Shown in pieces: positions 1-8,820 of a stretch of 64,000 nt of DNA. The position numbers and the translations under genes are program-made. Numbering within the stretch: position 1 is the stretch's first letter; each line of letters opens with the position of its first letter. The DNA lies in NCBI RefSeq assembly GCF_023805295.1, contig NZ_JAMSHT010000001.1:1860001-1924000 (forward strand), written 5' to 3'. The notes beneath the pieces were generated by a model. That model saw nothing but the letters and a program-made list of their open reading frames with translations, did not search any database and was not told the origin of the DNA. This stretch comes from Sphingomicrobium sediminis (lineage in GTDB: Bacteria; Pseudomonadota; Alphaproteobacteria; Sphingomonadales; Sphingomonadaceae).

Positions 1-1
1 C

Positions 2-796
2 GGCGACAAGAAGATTCTGTGGATTGAGCCGGTAGGCAACGAATTTCATCCCGCCGCAGAGGCCCTGTTGGGCGCGCCTGCAACCGAGCATCCCGTCATC
101 GCCATCGCTGGCAACCTTACGCGCGCCAGCAAGCTGCTGAAACTCATCGAGCCGCATCAGGAAGCCATTTCAGTCATCAGCTACGCGCCCAGCGCGCGCG
201 ATATCGAACGCGATATCGAACAGATGCTCGGCGAAGAGGGTCTGCGAGCGGAAGCTGGCGTGGCGCAGCGCCTGGCGGCTTCCTGCGACCTCAACCGCAT
301 GATTGCCCGGCGCGAGATCGAGAAGGCCAAGCTCTACGTGGGCGAAGGCAGCCTACTCGATCACGAAGTGCTGGACGCGATCGGGGCCGATTATGGCGAG
401 ACCCAATGGCTCGCGGTCGGTGATGCTGCAATGGATGGCGATCTCGACGCGGTAGAGCAGGCATTATGTGCGCTGTCTCCCCAGGCATCCGAAGCAACAC
501 CATTGCTTCGAGCCCTGCAACGCCGCATCCAGCAGCTGGCCCCGATGAGTGCGCGTATCGCCGGGGGTGAACGCCTCGACCAGGTCATTGCATCGCAGGG
601 TAAGGTGTTGTTTTGGAAGGACAAACCCTTGATCCAGCGCCTGCTGCGCCGCTGGTCTGCACCGGCATTGGCGCGGCTCGCTGAGCGGGTCGCAGATGCC
701 GAGCGCAAGGTCATGCTGGAGCCCGGCGCGCGACGCGCTGCCCTGGGCGAGGAACTGTTGGCGATCGCGCGAGCGAGCCGGCGGATGGCGCGCTAA
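2..796 (+). CDS. holA: DNA polymerase III subunit delta, 5' truncated by the window edge
   Basis: The reading frame is already open at base 2 and runs to TAA at 794-796, giving about 264 C-terminal residues, so the N-terminal AAA+ part is outside the window. The visible part fits the delta subunit of the clamp loader: a segment with ENPV-like TEHPVIAIAGNL, then RASKLLKL, then a helical C-terminal domain with the SCDLNRMIARREIEK motif used in contacting the other loader subunits. Its role is to open the beta sliding clamp. It converges on parB and shares four bases with it. In related alphaproteobacteria holA lies beside parB, which supports the call. Confidence 0.85.
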   Translation, partial: GDKKILWIEPVGNEFHPAAEALLGAPATEHPVIAIAGNLTRASKLLKLIEPHQEAISVISYAPSARDIERDIEQMLGEEGLRAEAGVAQRLAASCDLNRMIARREIEKAKLYVGEGSLLDHEVLDAIGADYGETQWLAVGDAAMDGDLDAVEQALCALSPQASEATPLLRALQRRIQQLAPMSARIAGGERLDQVIASQGKVLFWKDKPLIQRLLRRWSAPALARLAERVADAERKVMLEPGARRAALGEELLAIARASRRMAR

Positions 797-1647
797 ATCT
801 GTTCGCCCGTCAGGCGCTGACAGATCAGGTCGAGCTGATCGAGCGTGCGATAGCTGAGCTGCACTTTGCCGCCATTCTTGCCATGGGCCACCTTGACCTT
901 GAGTCCCAGAAGGTCGCCAAGCTGCCGTTCCAGCGCTTCGATATCGGGATTTCCTGCCGACGACGACGCTGACGACGAGCTTTGCGCTCCTTTCGGCCCG
1001 CTCTTCACCAGCTTTTCAGTCTCGCGGACGGAGAGGCCTTGCGAAATGACCTGCTTCGCCAATGCCACGGCTTCGTCGGCACCGATTAGCGCGCGCGCAT
1101 GGCCCATGCTGAGGTCACCATCGATCAACATCGACTGCACATCTTCGGGAAGGTCCAGTAGGCGAACAAGATTGGCGACATGGCTGCGCGACTTGCCAAC
1201 GATACGGCCGATATCGGCCTGGCTATGACCATATTGATCGGCGAGCGCGGCATAGGCCTTGGCTTCTTCCAGCGCGTTCAAATCCTCGCGCTGCACATTT
1301 TCGATCAGCGCCAGCTCGGCCGTATTGCCATCGTCACTGTCGCGAATAATCGCTGGGATTTCATGGAGTTGCGCCTGCTGCGCAGCACGCCACCGACGTT
1401 CGCCGGCAATGATCTGATAGCCACCATCATGGTTACGAACGAGGATCGGCTGCAGCACGCCACGCTCGGCAATCGATTGGGCCAATTCTTCAAGCGCACC
1501 TTCATCGAAATGGCGACGCGGTTGGTCGGGATTGGGCGATATCTTGTCGATCGGCAGCGTCGCCACGCCACCGCGAGCATTGTCGGCCTGCTTGCCGTCT
1601 TCGATCAACGCGGACAGGCCGCGACCGAGACCTACGGGACGTTTCAT
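793..1647 (-). CDS. parB: Chromosome partitioning protein ParB
   Basis: 284 residues. It binds parS sites, loads as a CTP-dependent clamp and spreads to form the partition complex used for origin segregation. The N-terminus MKRPVGLGRGLSALI is typical for ParB and contains the ParA-stimulating arginine region. The CTP-binding motifs GERRWR (about residues 82-87) and ENVQRE (about 116-121) are present, followed by an HTH (QADIGRIVGKSRSHVANLVR) and a C-terminal dimerisation domain. The start chosen is the ATG that overlaps the parA stop (TGATG), not the longer upstream frame. Two parS palindromes lie within about 3.3 kb. Confidence 0.97.
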   Translation of the reverse strand: MKRPVGLGRGLSALIEDGKQADNARGGVATLPIDKISPNPDQPRRHFDEGALEELAQSIAERGVLQPILVRNHDGGYQIIAGERRWRAAQQAQLHEIPAIIRDSDDGNTAELALIENVQREDLNALEEAKAYAALADQYGHSQADIGRIVGKSRSHVANLVRLLDLPEDVQSMLIDGDLSMGHARALIGADEAVALAKQVISQGLSVRETEKLVKSGPKGAQSSSSASSSAGNPDIEALERQLGDLLGLKVKVAHGKNGGKVQLSYRTLDQLDLICQRLTGEQI

Positions 1648-2435
1648 CAGGCAGCCTCCGCCGGTGCGAGATTGGGCAGTCGGCCGATCACCTCGCGGGC
1701 AAGCTTGAGATAAGCCGCGCTTCCTGGGCATTTCATGTCGTAAACGAGGGCTGGCAGGCCGTGACTCGGGGCTTCGGAAACACGCACGTTGCGAGGGACA
1801 ACCGTGTCGAGCACCTTGTCACCAAGACACGCCCGGACATCGTCTGCGACATGCTGAGAGAGTTTGTTGCGGCGATCGTACATGGTGAGGGCAATGCCGA
1901 GGATCGAGAGGTCGGGATTGGCGCTCGCAGACACGCGTTCGACAGTCTTGAGCAGCTGCGATAGGCCTTCAAGCGCAAAAAACTCGGTCTGCAGCGGGAC
2001 GATCAGATGTTTCGCGGCCACCAAGGCATTCACTGTCAGAAGGCCGAGCGAAGGAGGGCAATCGATCAGGCAGATGTCCCAACGGCCTGCACGAGCGCCA
2101 TTGAGCGCGTTGACGAGGCGATGGGCACGATCCTCGAGATCGACCATCTCGACTTCGGCGCCCGACAGATCCACGGTTGCCGGGATGAGATCGAGGCGTG
2201 GGACCTTGGTTTCCAGCGCTGCCGTCTCGGCCGCGACGTCATTGACCAGAAGATCGTAGCTGGAGTGAATACGCTCGGACGGCGATACACCGAGGCCGGT
2301 GCTGGCATTCCCCTGCGGATCGAGGTCGATCAGGAGGACATTACGCCCGATTGCCGCCAGCGCCGTGGCCAGGTTGATCGCGGTCGTGGTCTTGCCGACA
2401 CCGCCCTTCTGGTTCGCTATCGCAATCGAGATCAT
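1647..2435 (-). CDS. parA: Chromosome partitioning ATPase ParA
   Basis: 262 residues of the deviant Walker A family. KGGVGKTT at residues 10-17 carries the signature lysine, LLIDLDPQGN is the Walker A' region, and CLIDCPPSLG is Walker B. The protein forms an ATP-dependent gradient on the nucleoid that moves the ParB-parS complex. It is translationally coupled to parB downstream (TGATG) and overlaps rsmG upstream by four bases, so rsmG-parA-parB read as one operon, the common alphaproteobacterial arrangement. Confidence 0.97.
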   Translation of the reverse strand: MISIAIANQKGGVGKTTTAINLATALAAIGRNVLLIDLDPQGNASTGLGVSPSERIHSSYDLLVNDVAAETAALETKVPRLDLIPATVDLSGAEVEMVDLEDRAHRLVNALNGARAGRWDICLIDCPPSLGLLTVNALVAAKHLIVPLQTEFFALEGLSQLLKTVERVSASANPDLSILGIALTMYDRRNKLSQHVADDVRACLGDKVLDTVVPRNVRVSEAPSHGLPALVYDMKCPGSAAYLKLAREVIGRLPNLAPAEAA

Positions 2436-3055
2436 CGTCGCCCCTTCCGCTTTGGCCGTTCGACGATGATGATACGCGCATCAGGGTCGGTCAGGCTCTT
2501 TTTCACTCGGAAGTCAGCTTGCCAGAAGCGTTTCGCTTCTTCCAGTTCGGCAAGCGCCTTTCGTCCCTTCGGAAGCACCCATCGCGTTTTTTCTGTGGAT
2601 AGATGGTGGGAAAGGTCGAGGAATTTCGTCAGGGACGCGACTGCACGTGCTGTAATCACGTCGCCGGGCATGTTGACTGCAGCTGCCTTGCCCTGATGGA
2701 CCGCGACTCGGTCTCCGAGCTCGAACTGCGTGACCATTCGCTCGAGGAAAGCGGTTCGCAGGGGGCGAGGCTCTATCAATTCGACCGGTCCTTTGTGCAG
2801 GAGGGCGATGACCAGTCCAGGTAAACCCGGACCCGTCCCGATGTCGATCCAACGCGCATCCTCGCGTTCATCATATCGAAGGAGCTGGGCACCATCCAGG
2901 ATATGACGATCAAGCAGATCTGCTTCACTCGCCCTTGAAATAAGGTTTTGCCGCTGGTTCTCCTCGACCAGCAAGCGAGCAAAATCCTCCACCCTTTCGG
3001 ATGTTTCACGTGAAACAGGCCTCTTGGCGGCCTCGGAGAGCCGATCAGCGAACAT
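2432..3055 (-). CDS. rsmG: 16S rRNA (guanine-N7) methyltransferase RsmG (GidB)
   Basis: 207 residues. It methylates G527 of 16S rRNA using S-adenosylmethionine. The SAM motif [17 protein letters not shown] lies near residue 70, and [18 protein letters not shown] near residue 40 is the family signature. The coding sequence contains a perfect parS palindrome at 3002-3017, which encodes the VSRET stretch near residue 14. The gene overlaps mnmG by 11 bases and parA by 4, placing it inside the mnmG-rsmG-parA-parB run. Confidence 0.95.
   Translation of the reverse strand: MFADRLSEAAKRPVSRETSERVEDFARLLVEENQRQNLISRASEADLLDRHILDGAQLLRYDEREDARWIDIGTGPGLPGLVIALLHKGPVELIEPRPLRTAFLERMVTQFELGDRVAVHQGKAAAVNMPGDVITARAVASLTKFLDLSHHLSTEKTRWVLPKGRKALAELEEAKRFWQADFRVKKSLTDPDARIIIVERPKRKGRR
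3002..3017. promoter_or_regulatory. parS: parS site 1 (inside rsmG)
   Basis: The 16-base palindrome TGTTTCACGTGAAACA matches the bacterial parS consensus at every position. It lies in the 5' coding part of rsmG, about 0.6 kb from parA and about 7 kb from the proposed origin. ParB from the adjacent gene is the expected ligand. Confidence 0.93.
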
Positions 3056-4838
3056 TGCGCAGCGCGAAGTGAAGCGAGGTGAGGGCGGATGGCGTAATCC
3101 CGGGAACGCGGGACGCGCGGTCCAGCGTCTCGGGCCGTGAAGAATGGAGTCGCTCGATCATCTCGGTCGACAGGCCCGGCACACTATCATAGGCGAAGTC
3201 TTCGGGGATCCGGACTTGGCGGTCTTGTTGAACCGATGCCCAGTCTCGCTCTTGGCGCTCGATATAGGGTGCGTAATAGAGATCGTGCGCGACCTCTGCA
3301 GCGGCTTCGCTATCGCCCAACATCAAGCTTGCGGCTTCACGTGTATCCGAACGGCTCAACCAATAGCGCAAGGGCTTTGCGATCCCCTCCACCCCAAATA
3401 GTTCGCCTGAGACCGGTTGGTCCTGCCGCGCCATGATCTCCGCCTTATCTTTCAAATGCGCCTGCATCTTATCGCGGTGCCCGTCGGAAGTACCTGACAC
3501 TTCTGCCTTATCGAATAGGCGCTCGATCGCATTGTCGGCGCGCAGATAAAGCCGGCGCTCAGCGCGGGCCGTCATCATGCGATATGGCTCGCTCACACCA
3601 TGCAAGGTCAGGTCATCGACCAGGACGCCTATATAGCTGTTGCGTCGGTCGAAAGTGATGTCCTCGAGGTCGAGCGCAGCCGCGGCCGCGTTCAGTCCGG
3701 CGACCAATCCCAAGGCGGAAGCCTCTTCATAGCCCGTCGTGCCATTGATCTGACCGGCAAGGAAAAGCCCGGAAATCTGCCGATGCTCAAGCCCCTGATT
3801 AAGCTCGCGAGGATCGGAATAGGCATATTCGACCGCATAGCCGGGTTTGGCGATCTTACATTTCTCGAGGCCTTCGATCGTGGCCATCATCTCGACCTGC
3901 GCGTCCTCAGGAAGCGAGGTCGAGATGCCGTTCGGGTATACAAGCGGCGTATCGAGCCCCTCCGGCTCCAGGAATAGCTGGTGACTGTCGCGGTCGGCAA
4001 AGCGCCGGACCTTATCCTCGATCGAAGGGCAATAACGCGGACCCCGCCCGTCAATTTCTCCGGAATAGAGCGGAGACCTGTCAGCGTGCTGCGCAATCAC
4101 CTCGTGGGTGCGCGAGTTCGTCCGGGTGATCGCACAGGCGAGCTGGGGTAGCCTCGGCCGTCGATCCTGCACCGACATATGCCACTGCGCGCGATCGCTC
4201 GGTTGGGGTTGCAAGCGGGCCCAATCGATCGTCCTTCCGTCTAGGCGGGGGGGTGTCCCGGTCTTGAGGCGGCCTGCGACAAGGCCGAGATCGTTGAACT
4301 GCACCCCCAGCGCGGACGCGGCGCGCTCCTCGATGCGACCAGCTTCATGCGTGTCGAGGCCGCGAAAAATACGGCCACCGAGAAAAGTACCGGTCGCAAC
4401 GACCACTGCGCGGGCGTCGAGCCGCGAGCCATCTTCCAGGACCACGCCTGCGACACGGTCAGCCTGAAGACGAAGTTCAGTGACTTCACCGGCGATAAAC
4501 TCGACGTCGGAAGCCGCAACGCGTTCATTCACTGCCTTGCGGTATAAGCGGCGGTCTGCCTGTACGCGAGGCCCGTGCACCGCGGCGCCCTTGCTTCGAT
4601 TGAGCAGACGATAATGGATTGCGGCGCGGTCCGATGCCCAACCCTGAACACCCTCTAAGACGTCGACTTCGCGCACGAGATGGCCTTTGCCCACACCACC
4701 AATCGAGGGGTTGCAGGACATCTGACCGATATTGTCTCGAGAAAAGCTCACGAGTGCCGTACGCGCGCCACGCCGTGCGGCCGCGAGAGCGGCTTCTACG
4801 CCTGCATGGCCGGCACCTAGGATGAGAACGTCAAACAT
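3045..4838 (-). CDS. mnmG: tRNA uridine-5-carboxymethylaminomethyl modification enzyme MnmG (GidA)
   Basis: About 597 residues. An FAD enzyme that acts with MnmE to modify U34 of tRNAs reading NNA/NNG codons. The FAD-binding [17 protein letters not shown] follows the start, [14 protein letters not shown] is the family signature near residue 45, and [11 protein letters not shown] is near residue 275. The ATG at 4838 gives the usual MFDV-type N-terminus; an in-frame ATG three codons upstream (4847) is also possible. The 3' end overlaps rsmG by 11 bases. Between this gene and mnmE lies only a 54-base gap that holds parS site 2. Confidence 0.96.
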   Translation of the reverse strand: MFDVLILGAGHAGVEAALAAARRGARTALVSFSRDNIGQMSCNPSIGGVGKGHLVREVDVLEGVQGWASDRAAIHYRLLNRSKGAAVHGPRVQADRRLYRKAVNERVAASDVEFIAGEVTELRLQADRVAGVVLEDGSRLDARAVVVATGTFLGGRIFRGLDTHEAGRIEERAASALGVQFNDLGLVAGRLKTGTPPRLDGRTIDWARLQPQPSDRAQWHMSVQDRRPRLPQLACAITRTNSRTHEVIAQHADRSPLYSGEIDGRGPRYCPSIEDKVRRFADRDSHQLFLEPEGLDTPLVYPNGISTSLPEDAQVEMMATIEGLEKCKIAKPGYAVEYAYSDPRELNQGLEHRQISGLFLAGQINGTTGYEEASALGLVAGLNAAAAALDLEDITFDRRNSYIGVLVDDLTLHGVSEPYRMMTARAERRLYLRADNAIERLFDKAEVSGTSDGHRDKMQAHLKDKAEIMARQDQPVSGELFGVEGIAKPLRYWLSRSDTREAASLMLGDSEAAAEVAHDLYYAPYIERQERDWASVQQDRQVRIPEDFAYDSVPGLSTEMIERLHSSRPETLDRASRVPGITPSALTSLHFALRNVR

Positions 4839-4876
4839 GAAGTGCATGTGATACAGGCGAATTGGTCACGCAAGAC

Positions 4877-4892
4877 CGTTTCACGTGAAACG
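4877..4892. promoter_or_regulatory. parS: parS site 2 (between mnmG and mnmE)
   Basis: CGTTTCACGTGAAACG is a perfect 16-base palindrome with the invariant parS core GTTTCACGTGAAAC. It ends immediately before the mnmE stop codon (4893-4895). It lies 1.9 kb from parS site 1. Only these two copies were found when reading through the window for the core. Confidence 0.93.
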
Positions 4893-6155
4893 TCACTTTC
4901 CGAGACAGAAACGGCCGAAAATGCGGTCGAGCACGTCATCGAGTGTCGACACGCCCGTCAACCTGTCTAGCAACCCAAGCGCGCATCGCAGCGATTCCGC
5001 TGCAATAACGGGATCGTCGACAGGGACCATCACGCCTGAAATCTCGTTCAGAAGCTGACGCTGGCGCTGGTTCACAACCATCCCATCTGGAGGTGGAAGC
5101 ATCGTGCTTGCCTTCGCAATCATGGCATCAATCAGGTTTTCGATCCCGTCACCCGTCCGCGCTGACACGGAGATGCCTTGGCCATGTCCTCCGATATCGC
5201 TCTTCGCATCGACCAAGATGACATTTTCGCCCGCAGGTTTTTTCTCTGGATCGCCCAACCACAAAAGCAGGTCTGCTTGCGCGACCTCCTTAGCGCTTCG
5301 TTCAATCCCTTCCTGTTCGATCGCGCCTGCGCCGGAGCGCTGCCCGGCCGTATCAACCAATAAGAAGGCGGTATCGCGGAGCCGGATCGGCACTTCGATG
5401 GTGTCGCGCGTCGTGCCTTCTTCCTCGCTCGTAATAGCGCGCGAAAAACCCACTAAGTTATTGAAAAGACTTGACTTGCCTGCATTGACGGGACCCGCCA
5501 GAACAGTCCGGATTCCGTCTTGCAGCAGGCGACGATCGGGAAGTTCGAGCAATTCATCGATCCTTGCGCGCAATCGCGCAATATCGTCACGCAGTTCCTC
5601 ACCGCGGTCCGTTTCTTCATCATCACCGACATAATCGATCGCCGCTTCGGCTGCGGCACTGGCGTTTGCGAGATCCTCGCGGAATGTGGCGAGGGCGGCG
5701 CTGAGACCGCCACGCATCTGCCCCAAAGCGACGCGGCGCTGTGGCTCGGTTTCGGCCGCCAAGAGGTCGGAAAGGGCTTCCGCGCCGATCAGGTCCATCT
5801 TGCCGTTCGACAAGGCACGGCGGGTGAATTCGCCTGGCTCAGCCAATCGAACATCGTCGTGGCGCGTAAGAAGGGTCAGCAAGCGGTCGACGACGGCCCG
5901 GCTCCCATGAACGTGCAGCTCTACGACATCTTCGCCAGTGGCGCTCGCTGGAGCGACAAAGCGCAAGACCATGGCTTCATCCAGGGTCGATCCGTCATCG
6001 GGATCGCGCAAGATGGCAAAAGCGGCCAGGCGCGGTTCGGGGAGGTCGGTCAGTCGGGATACCGCCGCGGCCGCGTGCGGGCCGCTCAGGCGGAGAATCG
6101 CAATGGCGGAGGGCAGGGCGCCCGAGGAGAGCGCGACGATCGTGTCGCTGCTCAT
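4893..6155 (-). CDS. mnmE: tRNA modification GTPase MnmE (TrmE)
   Basis: 420 residues, slightly shorter than the 450 usual for the family. The N-terminal formyl-THF-binding domain ends with GEFTRRALSNGKMDL, the GTPase P-loop GPVNAGKSSLFNNL lies at about 221-234, DTAGQR is the G3 motif, and the protein ends FCLGK with the conserved C-terminal cysteine (residue 417) needed for tRNA modification. It partners MnmG, whose gene lies directly downstream. It is probably co-transcribed with mnmG. Confidence 0.96.
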   Translation of the reverse strand: MSSDTIVALSSGALPSAIAILRLSGPHAAAAVSRLTDLPEPRLAAFAILRDPDDGSTLDEAMVLRFVAPASATGEDVVELHVHGSRAVVDRLLTLLTRHDDVRLAEPGEFTRRALSNGKMDLIGAEALSDLLAAETEPQRRVALGQMRGGLSAALATFREDLANASAAAEAAIDYVGDDEETDRGEELRDDIARLRARIDELLELPDRRLLQDGIRTVLAGPVNAGKSSLFNNLVGFSRAITSEEEGTTRDTIEVPIRLRDTAFLLVDTAGQRSGAGAIEQEGIERSAKEVAQADLLLWLGDPEKKPAGENVILVDAKSDIGGHGQGISVSARTGDGIENLIDAMIAKASTMLPPPDGMVVNQRQRQLLNEISGVMVPVDDPVIAAESLRCALGLLDRLTGVSTLDDVLDRIFGRFCLGK

Positions 6156-6180
6156 GGGCGCCTGCCAATCCGTTCAGTCA

Positions 6181-6912
6181 TCAGGCGAAGAGCTGGCCGA
6201 CCCCGACATTCGGATCGACGATCCCGTCATAGATCATGTTGCCGGCCACCCAGAGGATCACGGCGAGGCCGATATAGGCGATCCACTTATAGCGCTCGAT
6301 ATATTTGGCGATGATGTTCGCCGCGACGCCCATCAGCGCGACCGAGAGGATGAGGCCGACGATCAGGATGCCCGGATGGTCCTTGGCCGCACCGGCAACC
6401 GCGAGCACATTGTCGAGGCTCATCGAAACGTCGGCCACGGCGACCGCCCAGGCGGCCGCATAGAAGCTCTTGACCGGCTTCACGCCCGAATGCTCATCGC
6501 CTTCGATCTCGGGGCTGCCCGGGCTCTCGCCCATATGGTGCAGCTCACGATACATCTTCCAGGAAACCCACAGGAGAAGCAGGCCGCCCGCGAAGATAAG
6601 TCCAACGATCTGAAGGAGTTGGACAACGATTAGCGCGAACAGGATGCGCAGCACCAGCGCCGCAAGGACGCCGATGATGATAACTTTCTTGCGCTGGTCG
6701 GGCGGCAGGCCTGCGGCCAGTGCGCCGACGACAATCGCATTGTCACCCGCAAGTACGAGGTCGATCGCTAACACCTGCAGGAACGCACTCATCGCGCTCG
6801 GCGTGGTGATGTTCGAGAAATCCTTGACGATGGCGTCCCAGATTTCGGCGGGACCGCCAAGCGAGAGGCCTTCCGCGGACGCGGCGGCCAGGAATAGCAG
6901 CAGATCGGTCAT
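6181..6912 (-). CDS. TerC/YjbE family integral membrane protein
   Basis: 243 residues, very hydrophobic, with about seven predicted membrane helices. The motifs LAIDLVLAGDNAIVVGA in the first half and VADVSMSLDNVLAVAGAA in the second are the paired acidic D/N motifs of the TerC family, which is linked to metal efflux (manganese in well-studied members) and tellurium resistance. A hydrophilic loop around residues 125-145 is rich in Glu, His and Ser. It sits between mnmE and rho, inside an otherwise conserved gene cluster. The substrate cannot be assigned from the sequence; metal ion transport is an inference from the family. Confidence 0.85.
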   Translation of the reverse strand: MTDLLLFLAAASAEGLSLGGPAEIWDAIVKDFSNITTPSAMSAFLQVLAIDLVLAGDNAIVVGALAAGLPPDQRKKVIIIGVLAALVLRILFALIVVQLLQIVGLIFAGGLLLLWVSWKMYRELHHMGESPGSPEIEGDEHSGVKPVKSFYAAAWAVAVADVSMSLDNVLAVAGAAKDHPGILIVGLILSVALMGVAANIIAKYIERYKWIAYIGLAVILWVAGNMIYDGIVDPNVGVGQLFA

Positions 6913-6936
6913 GGCAGCTTAAATCCCCCAAGCAGC

Positions 6937-8196
6937 CTATTGGTTCATCGAGGCGAAGAAGTCCTCGTTGGACTTGGCGTCCTTCATCTTGTCGAGCAGG
7001 AACTGCATGGCATCGATCGTGCCCATCTGCATAAGGATACGGCGCAGCACCCACATCTTCGACAGGGTGGCCTGGTCGACCAGCAGCTCTTCCTTGCGGG
7101 TGCCGGACTTGCCCACGTCGAGCGCCGGGAAGATGCGCTTGTCCGCCACCTTGCGGTCTAGGACGATTTCGCTGTTACCCGTGCCCTTGAACTCCTCGAA
7201 AATGACTTCGTCCATCTTCGAGCCGGTGTCGATCAGCGCGGTGGCGATGATCGAGAGCGAGCCGCCTTCCTCGATGTTTCGCGCGGCACCGAAGAAACGC
7301 TTCGGCCGCTGCAGCGCATTGGCATCGACACCGCCCGTCAGCACCTTGCCCGAGCTCGGGACCGTGGTGTTGTAGGCACGGCCGAGACGGGTGATCGAGT
7401 CCAGCAGGATGACGACATCCTTCTTGTGCTCGACCAAGCGCTTGGCCTTTTCGATAACCATTTCAGCGACTTGGACGTGGCGCGAGGCGGGTTCATCGAA
7501 GGTCGAGGAGACAACCTCGCCCTTCACGCTGCGCTGCATGTCGGTGACTTCCTCGGGGCGCTCGTCGATGAGCAGCACGAGGAGGAAGACCTCCGGATGA
7601 TTGTCGGTGATCGCCTTGGCGATATTCTGGAGGAGGACGGTCTTACCGGTCCGAGGCGGCGCGACGATGAGCGCGCGCTGGCCCTTGCCGAGCGGCGCAA
7701 CGATGTCGATGACGCGCGCCGACTTGTCCTTCTCCGTCGGATCGGCGCTGTCGAGCGTCAGCTTTTCGTCCGGATAGAGCGGCGTGAGATTGTCGAAATT
7801 GACGCGGTGGCGCACCGCCTGCGGATCGTCGAAATTAACCTGCGTGACCTTGGTCAGCGCGAAATAGCGCTCGCCATCCTTGGGGCTGCGGATCTCGCCT
7901 TCGACCGTATCGCCGGTGCGCAGGCCCATCTTCTTAACGATCGCCGGCGCGACGTAGATATCGTCAGGACCGGCGAGGAAGTTCGCTTCCGGACTACGCA
8001 GGAAGCCGAAACCGTCATTGAGCACTTCGATCGTGCCCATGCCCATGATCTGCTCGCCCTCTTCGGCATGCTCCTTGAGGATCGAGAACATCAGATCCTG
8101 TTTGCGCAGCGTGCTGGCGCCTTCGACGCCCAATTCTTCGGCCATCGCGACCAGTTCGGCGGGCGGTTTTTGTTTGAGTTCCTGGAGGTGCATCAT
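6937..8196 (-). CDS. rho: Transcription termination factor Rho
   Basis: 419 residues, the usual length. Rho is an RNA-dependent hexameric ATPase that ends transcription. The N-terminal helical domain ([20 protein letters not shown]) is followed by an RNA-binding cold-shock-like domain with GFGFLRS, then the ATPase P-loop [11 protein letters not shown] near residue 180, the Q-loop region and the C-terminal [14 protein letters not shown]. The start may be either of two adjacent ATG codons (8196 or 8193). An upstream hairpin with an adjacent T tract lies in the leader (see the stem-loop at 8281-8327). Confidence 0.98.
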   Translation of the reverse strand: MMHLQELKQKPPAELVAMAEELGVEGASTLRKQDLMFSILKEHAEEGEQIMGMGTIEVLNDGFGFLRSPEANFLAGPDDIYVAPAIVKKMGLRTGDTVEGEIRSPKDGERYFALTKVTQVNFDDPQAVRHRVNFDNLTPLYPDEKLTLDSADPTEKDKSARVIDIVAPLGKGQRALIVAPPRTGKTVLLQNIAKAITDNHPEVFLLVLLIDERPEEVTDMQRSVKGEVVSSTFDEPASRHVQVAEMVIEKAKRLVEHKKDVVILLDSITRLGRAYNTTVPSSGKVLTGGVDANALQRPKRFFGAARNIEEGGSLSIIATALIDTGSKMDEVIFEEFKGTGNSEIVLDRKVADKRIFPALDVGKSGTRKEELLVDQATLSKMWVLRRILMQMGTIDAMQFLLDKMKDAKSNEDFFASMNQ

Positions 8197-8280
8197 GGGA
8201 AAATCTCTATCGATCGTTGGTCTGGGAAACCCGGTGCGCTGCAGGACGCAGGCGTCGCACCGTCGACGTCGGGGGCCGAG

Positions 8281-8327
8281 AAAAAGGAATGGGCCGCCCG
8301 GTACTGAGCCGGGAGGTAGGAGCGGCC
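8281..8327 (-). terminator. Hairpin with T tract between hemJ and rho
   Basis: On the minus strand the RNA would form CCCGG-CTCAGTA-CCGGG (8297-8313), wrapped by a second pairing GGCCGC/GCGGCC (8322-8327 with 8292-8297), and is followed six bases later by CCTTTTTC. This could end hemJ transcripts or act as an attenuator in the rho leader. The spacing to the T tract is longer than in a textbook terminator, so the call is tentative. The whole hemJ-rho gap is 168 bases and no gene was seen in it. Confidence 0.4.
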
Positions 8328-8364
8328 TGCGCTTGAGTCAATGCCGCTGCGGCAGGGCGAGGGA

Positions 8365-8817
8365 TCAGAAGGGGCGAACCACCGCGAGGATGACGATGAG
8401 GATCGTGAAGACGCCCGGCACCTCGTTGAGCAGGCGCAGCGCCTTGCCCTCATAGGGCCGGTCGCCCCGCGCCAGCTTCTTGGCCACCGACGAGACCCAG
8501 CCCTGATAGCCCGTCAGCAGGATGACGAGCAGGAATTTGGCGTGGAACCAGCCCTCGGTGAAATAGCCGCCATTGAAGGCGAGGCTGAGCCCCAGCAGCC
8601 AGCTAATGACCATGGCCGGGGTCAGGATGACCTTCTTCGCCAGCTTCTCGCGTTCGATCCAGGCACGATCCTCCGCCGAACCGGGCGTGGTCTCGTGGTG
8701 ATGCACGAAATAGCGCGGCACGATGAACAGGCCGGCGATCCAGAAGATGATGAAAATGACATGCGCCGCCTTCACCCAGATGGCCGCAGCGCCGAGCCAG
8801 CCGATCATCTCCGTCAT
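8365..8817 (-). CDS. hemJ: Protoporphyrinogen oxidase HemJ
   Basis: 150 residues with four predicted membrane helices. HemJ oxidises protoporphyrinogen IX to protoporphyrin IX in many alphaproteobacteria and cyanobacteria. The family features seen are the N-terminal helix with KAAHVIFIIFWIAGLF, containing the conserved histidine, then PRYFVHH, then a helix with WLLGL and the FHAKFLLVI segment with the second conserved histidine and lysine. The RLLNEVPGVFTILIVILAV tail is also typical. It is separated from hemE by three bases, so the two heme genes form one unit. Confidence 0.93.
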   Translation of the reverse strand: MTEMIGWLGAAAIWVKAAHVIFIIFWIAGLFIVPRYFVHHHETTPGSAEDRAWIEREKLAKKVILTPAMVISWLLGLSLAFNGGYFTEGWFHAKFLLVILLTGYQGWVSSVAKKLARGDRPYEGKALRLLNEVPGVFTILIVILAVVRPF

Positions 8818-8820
8818 GGC

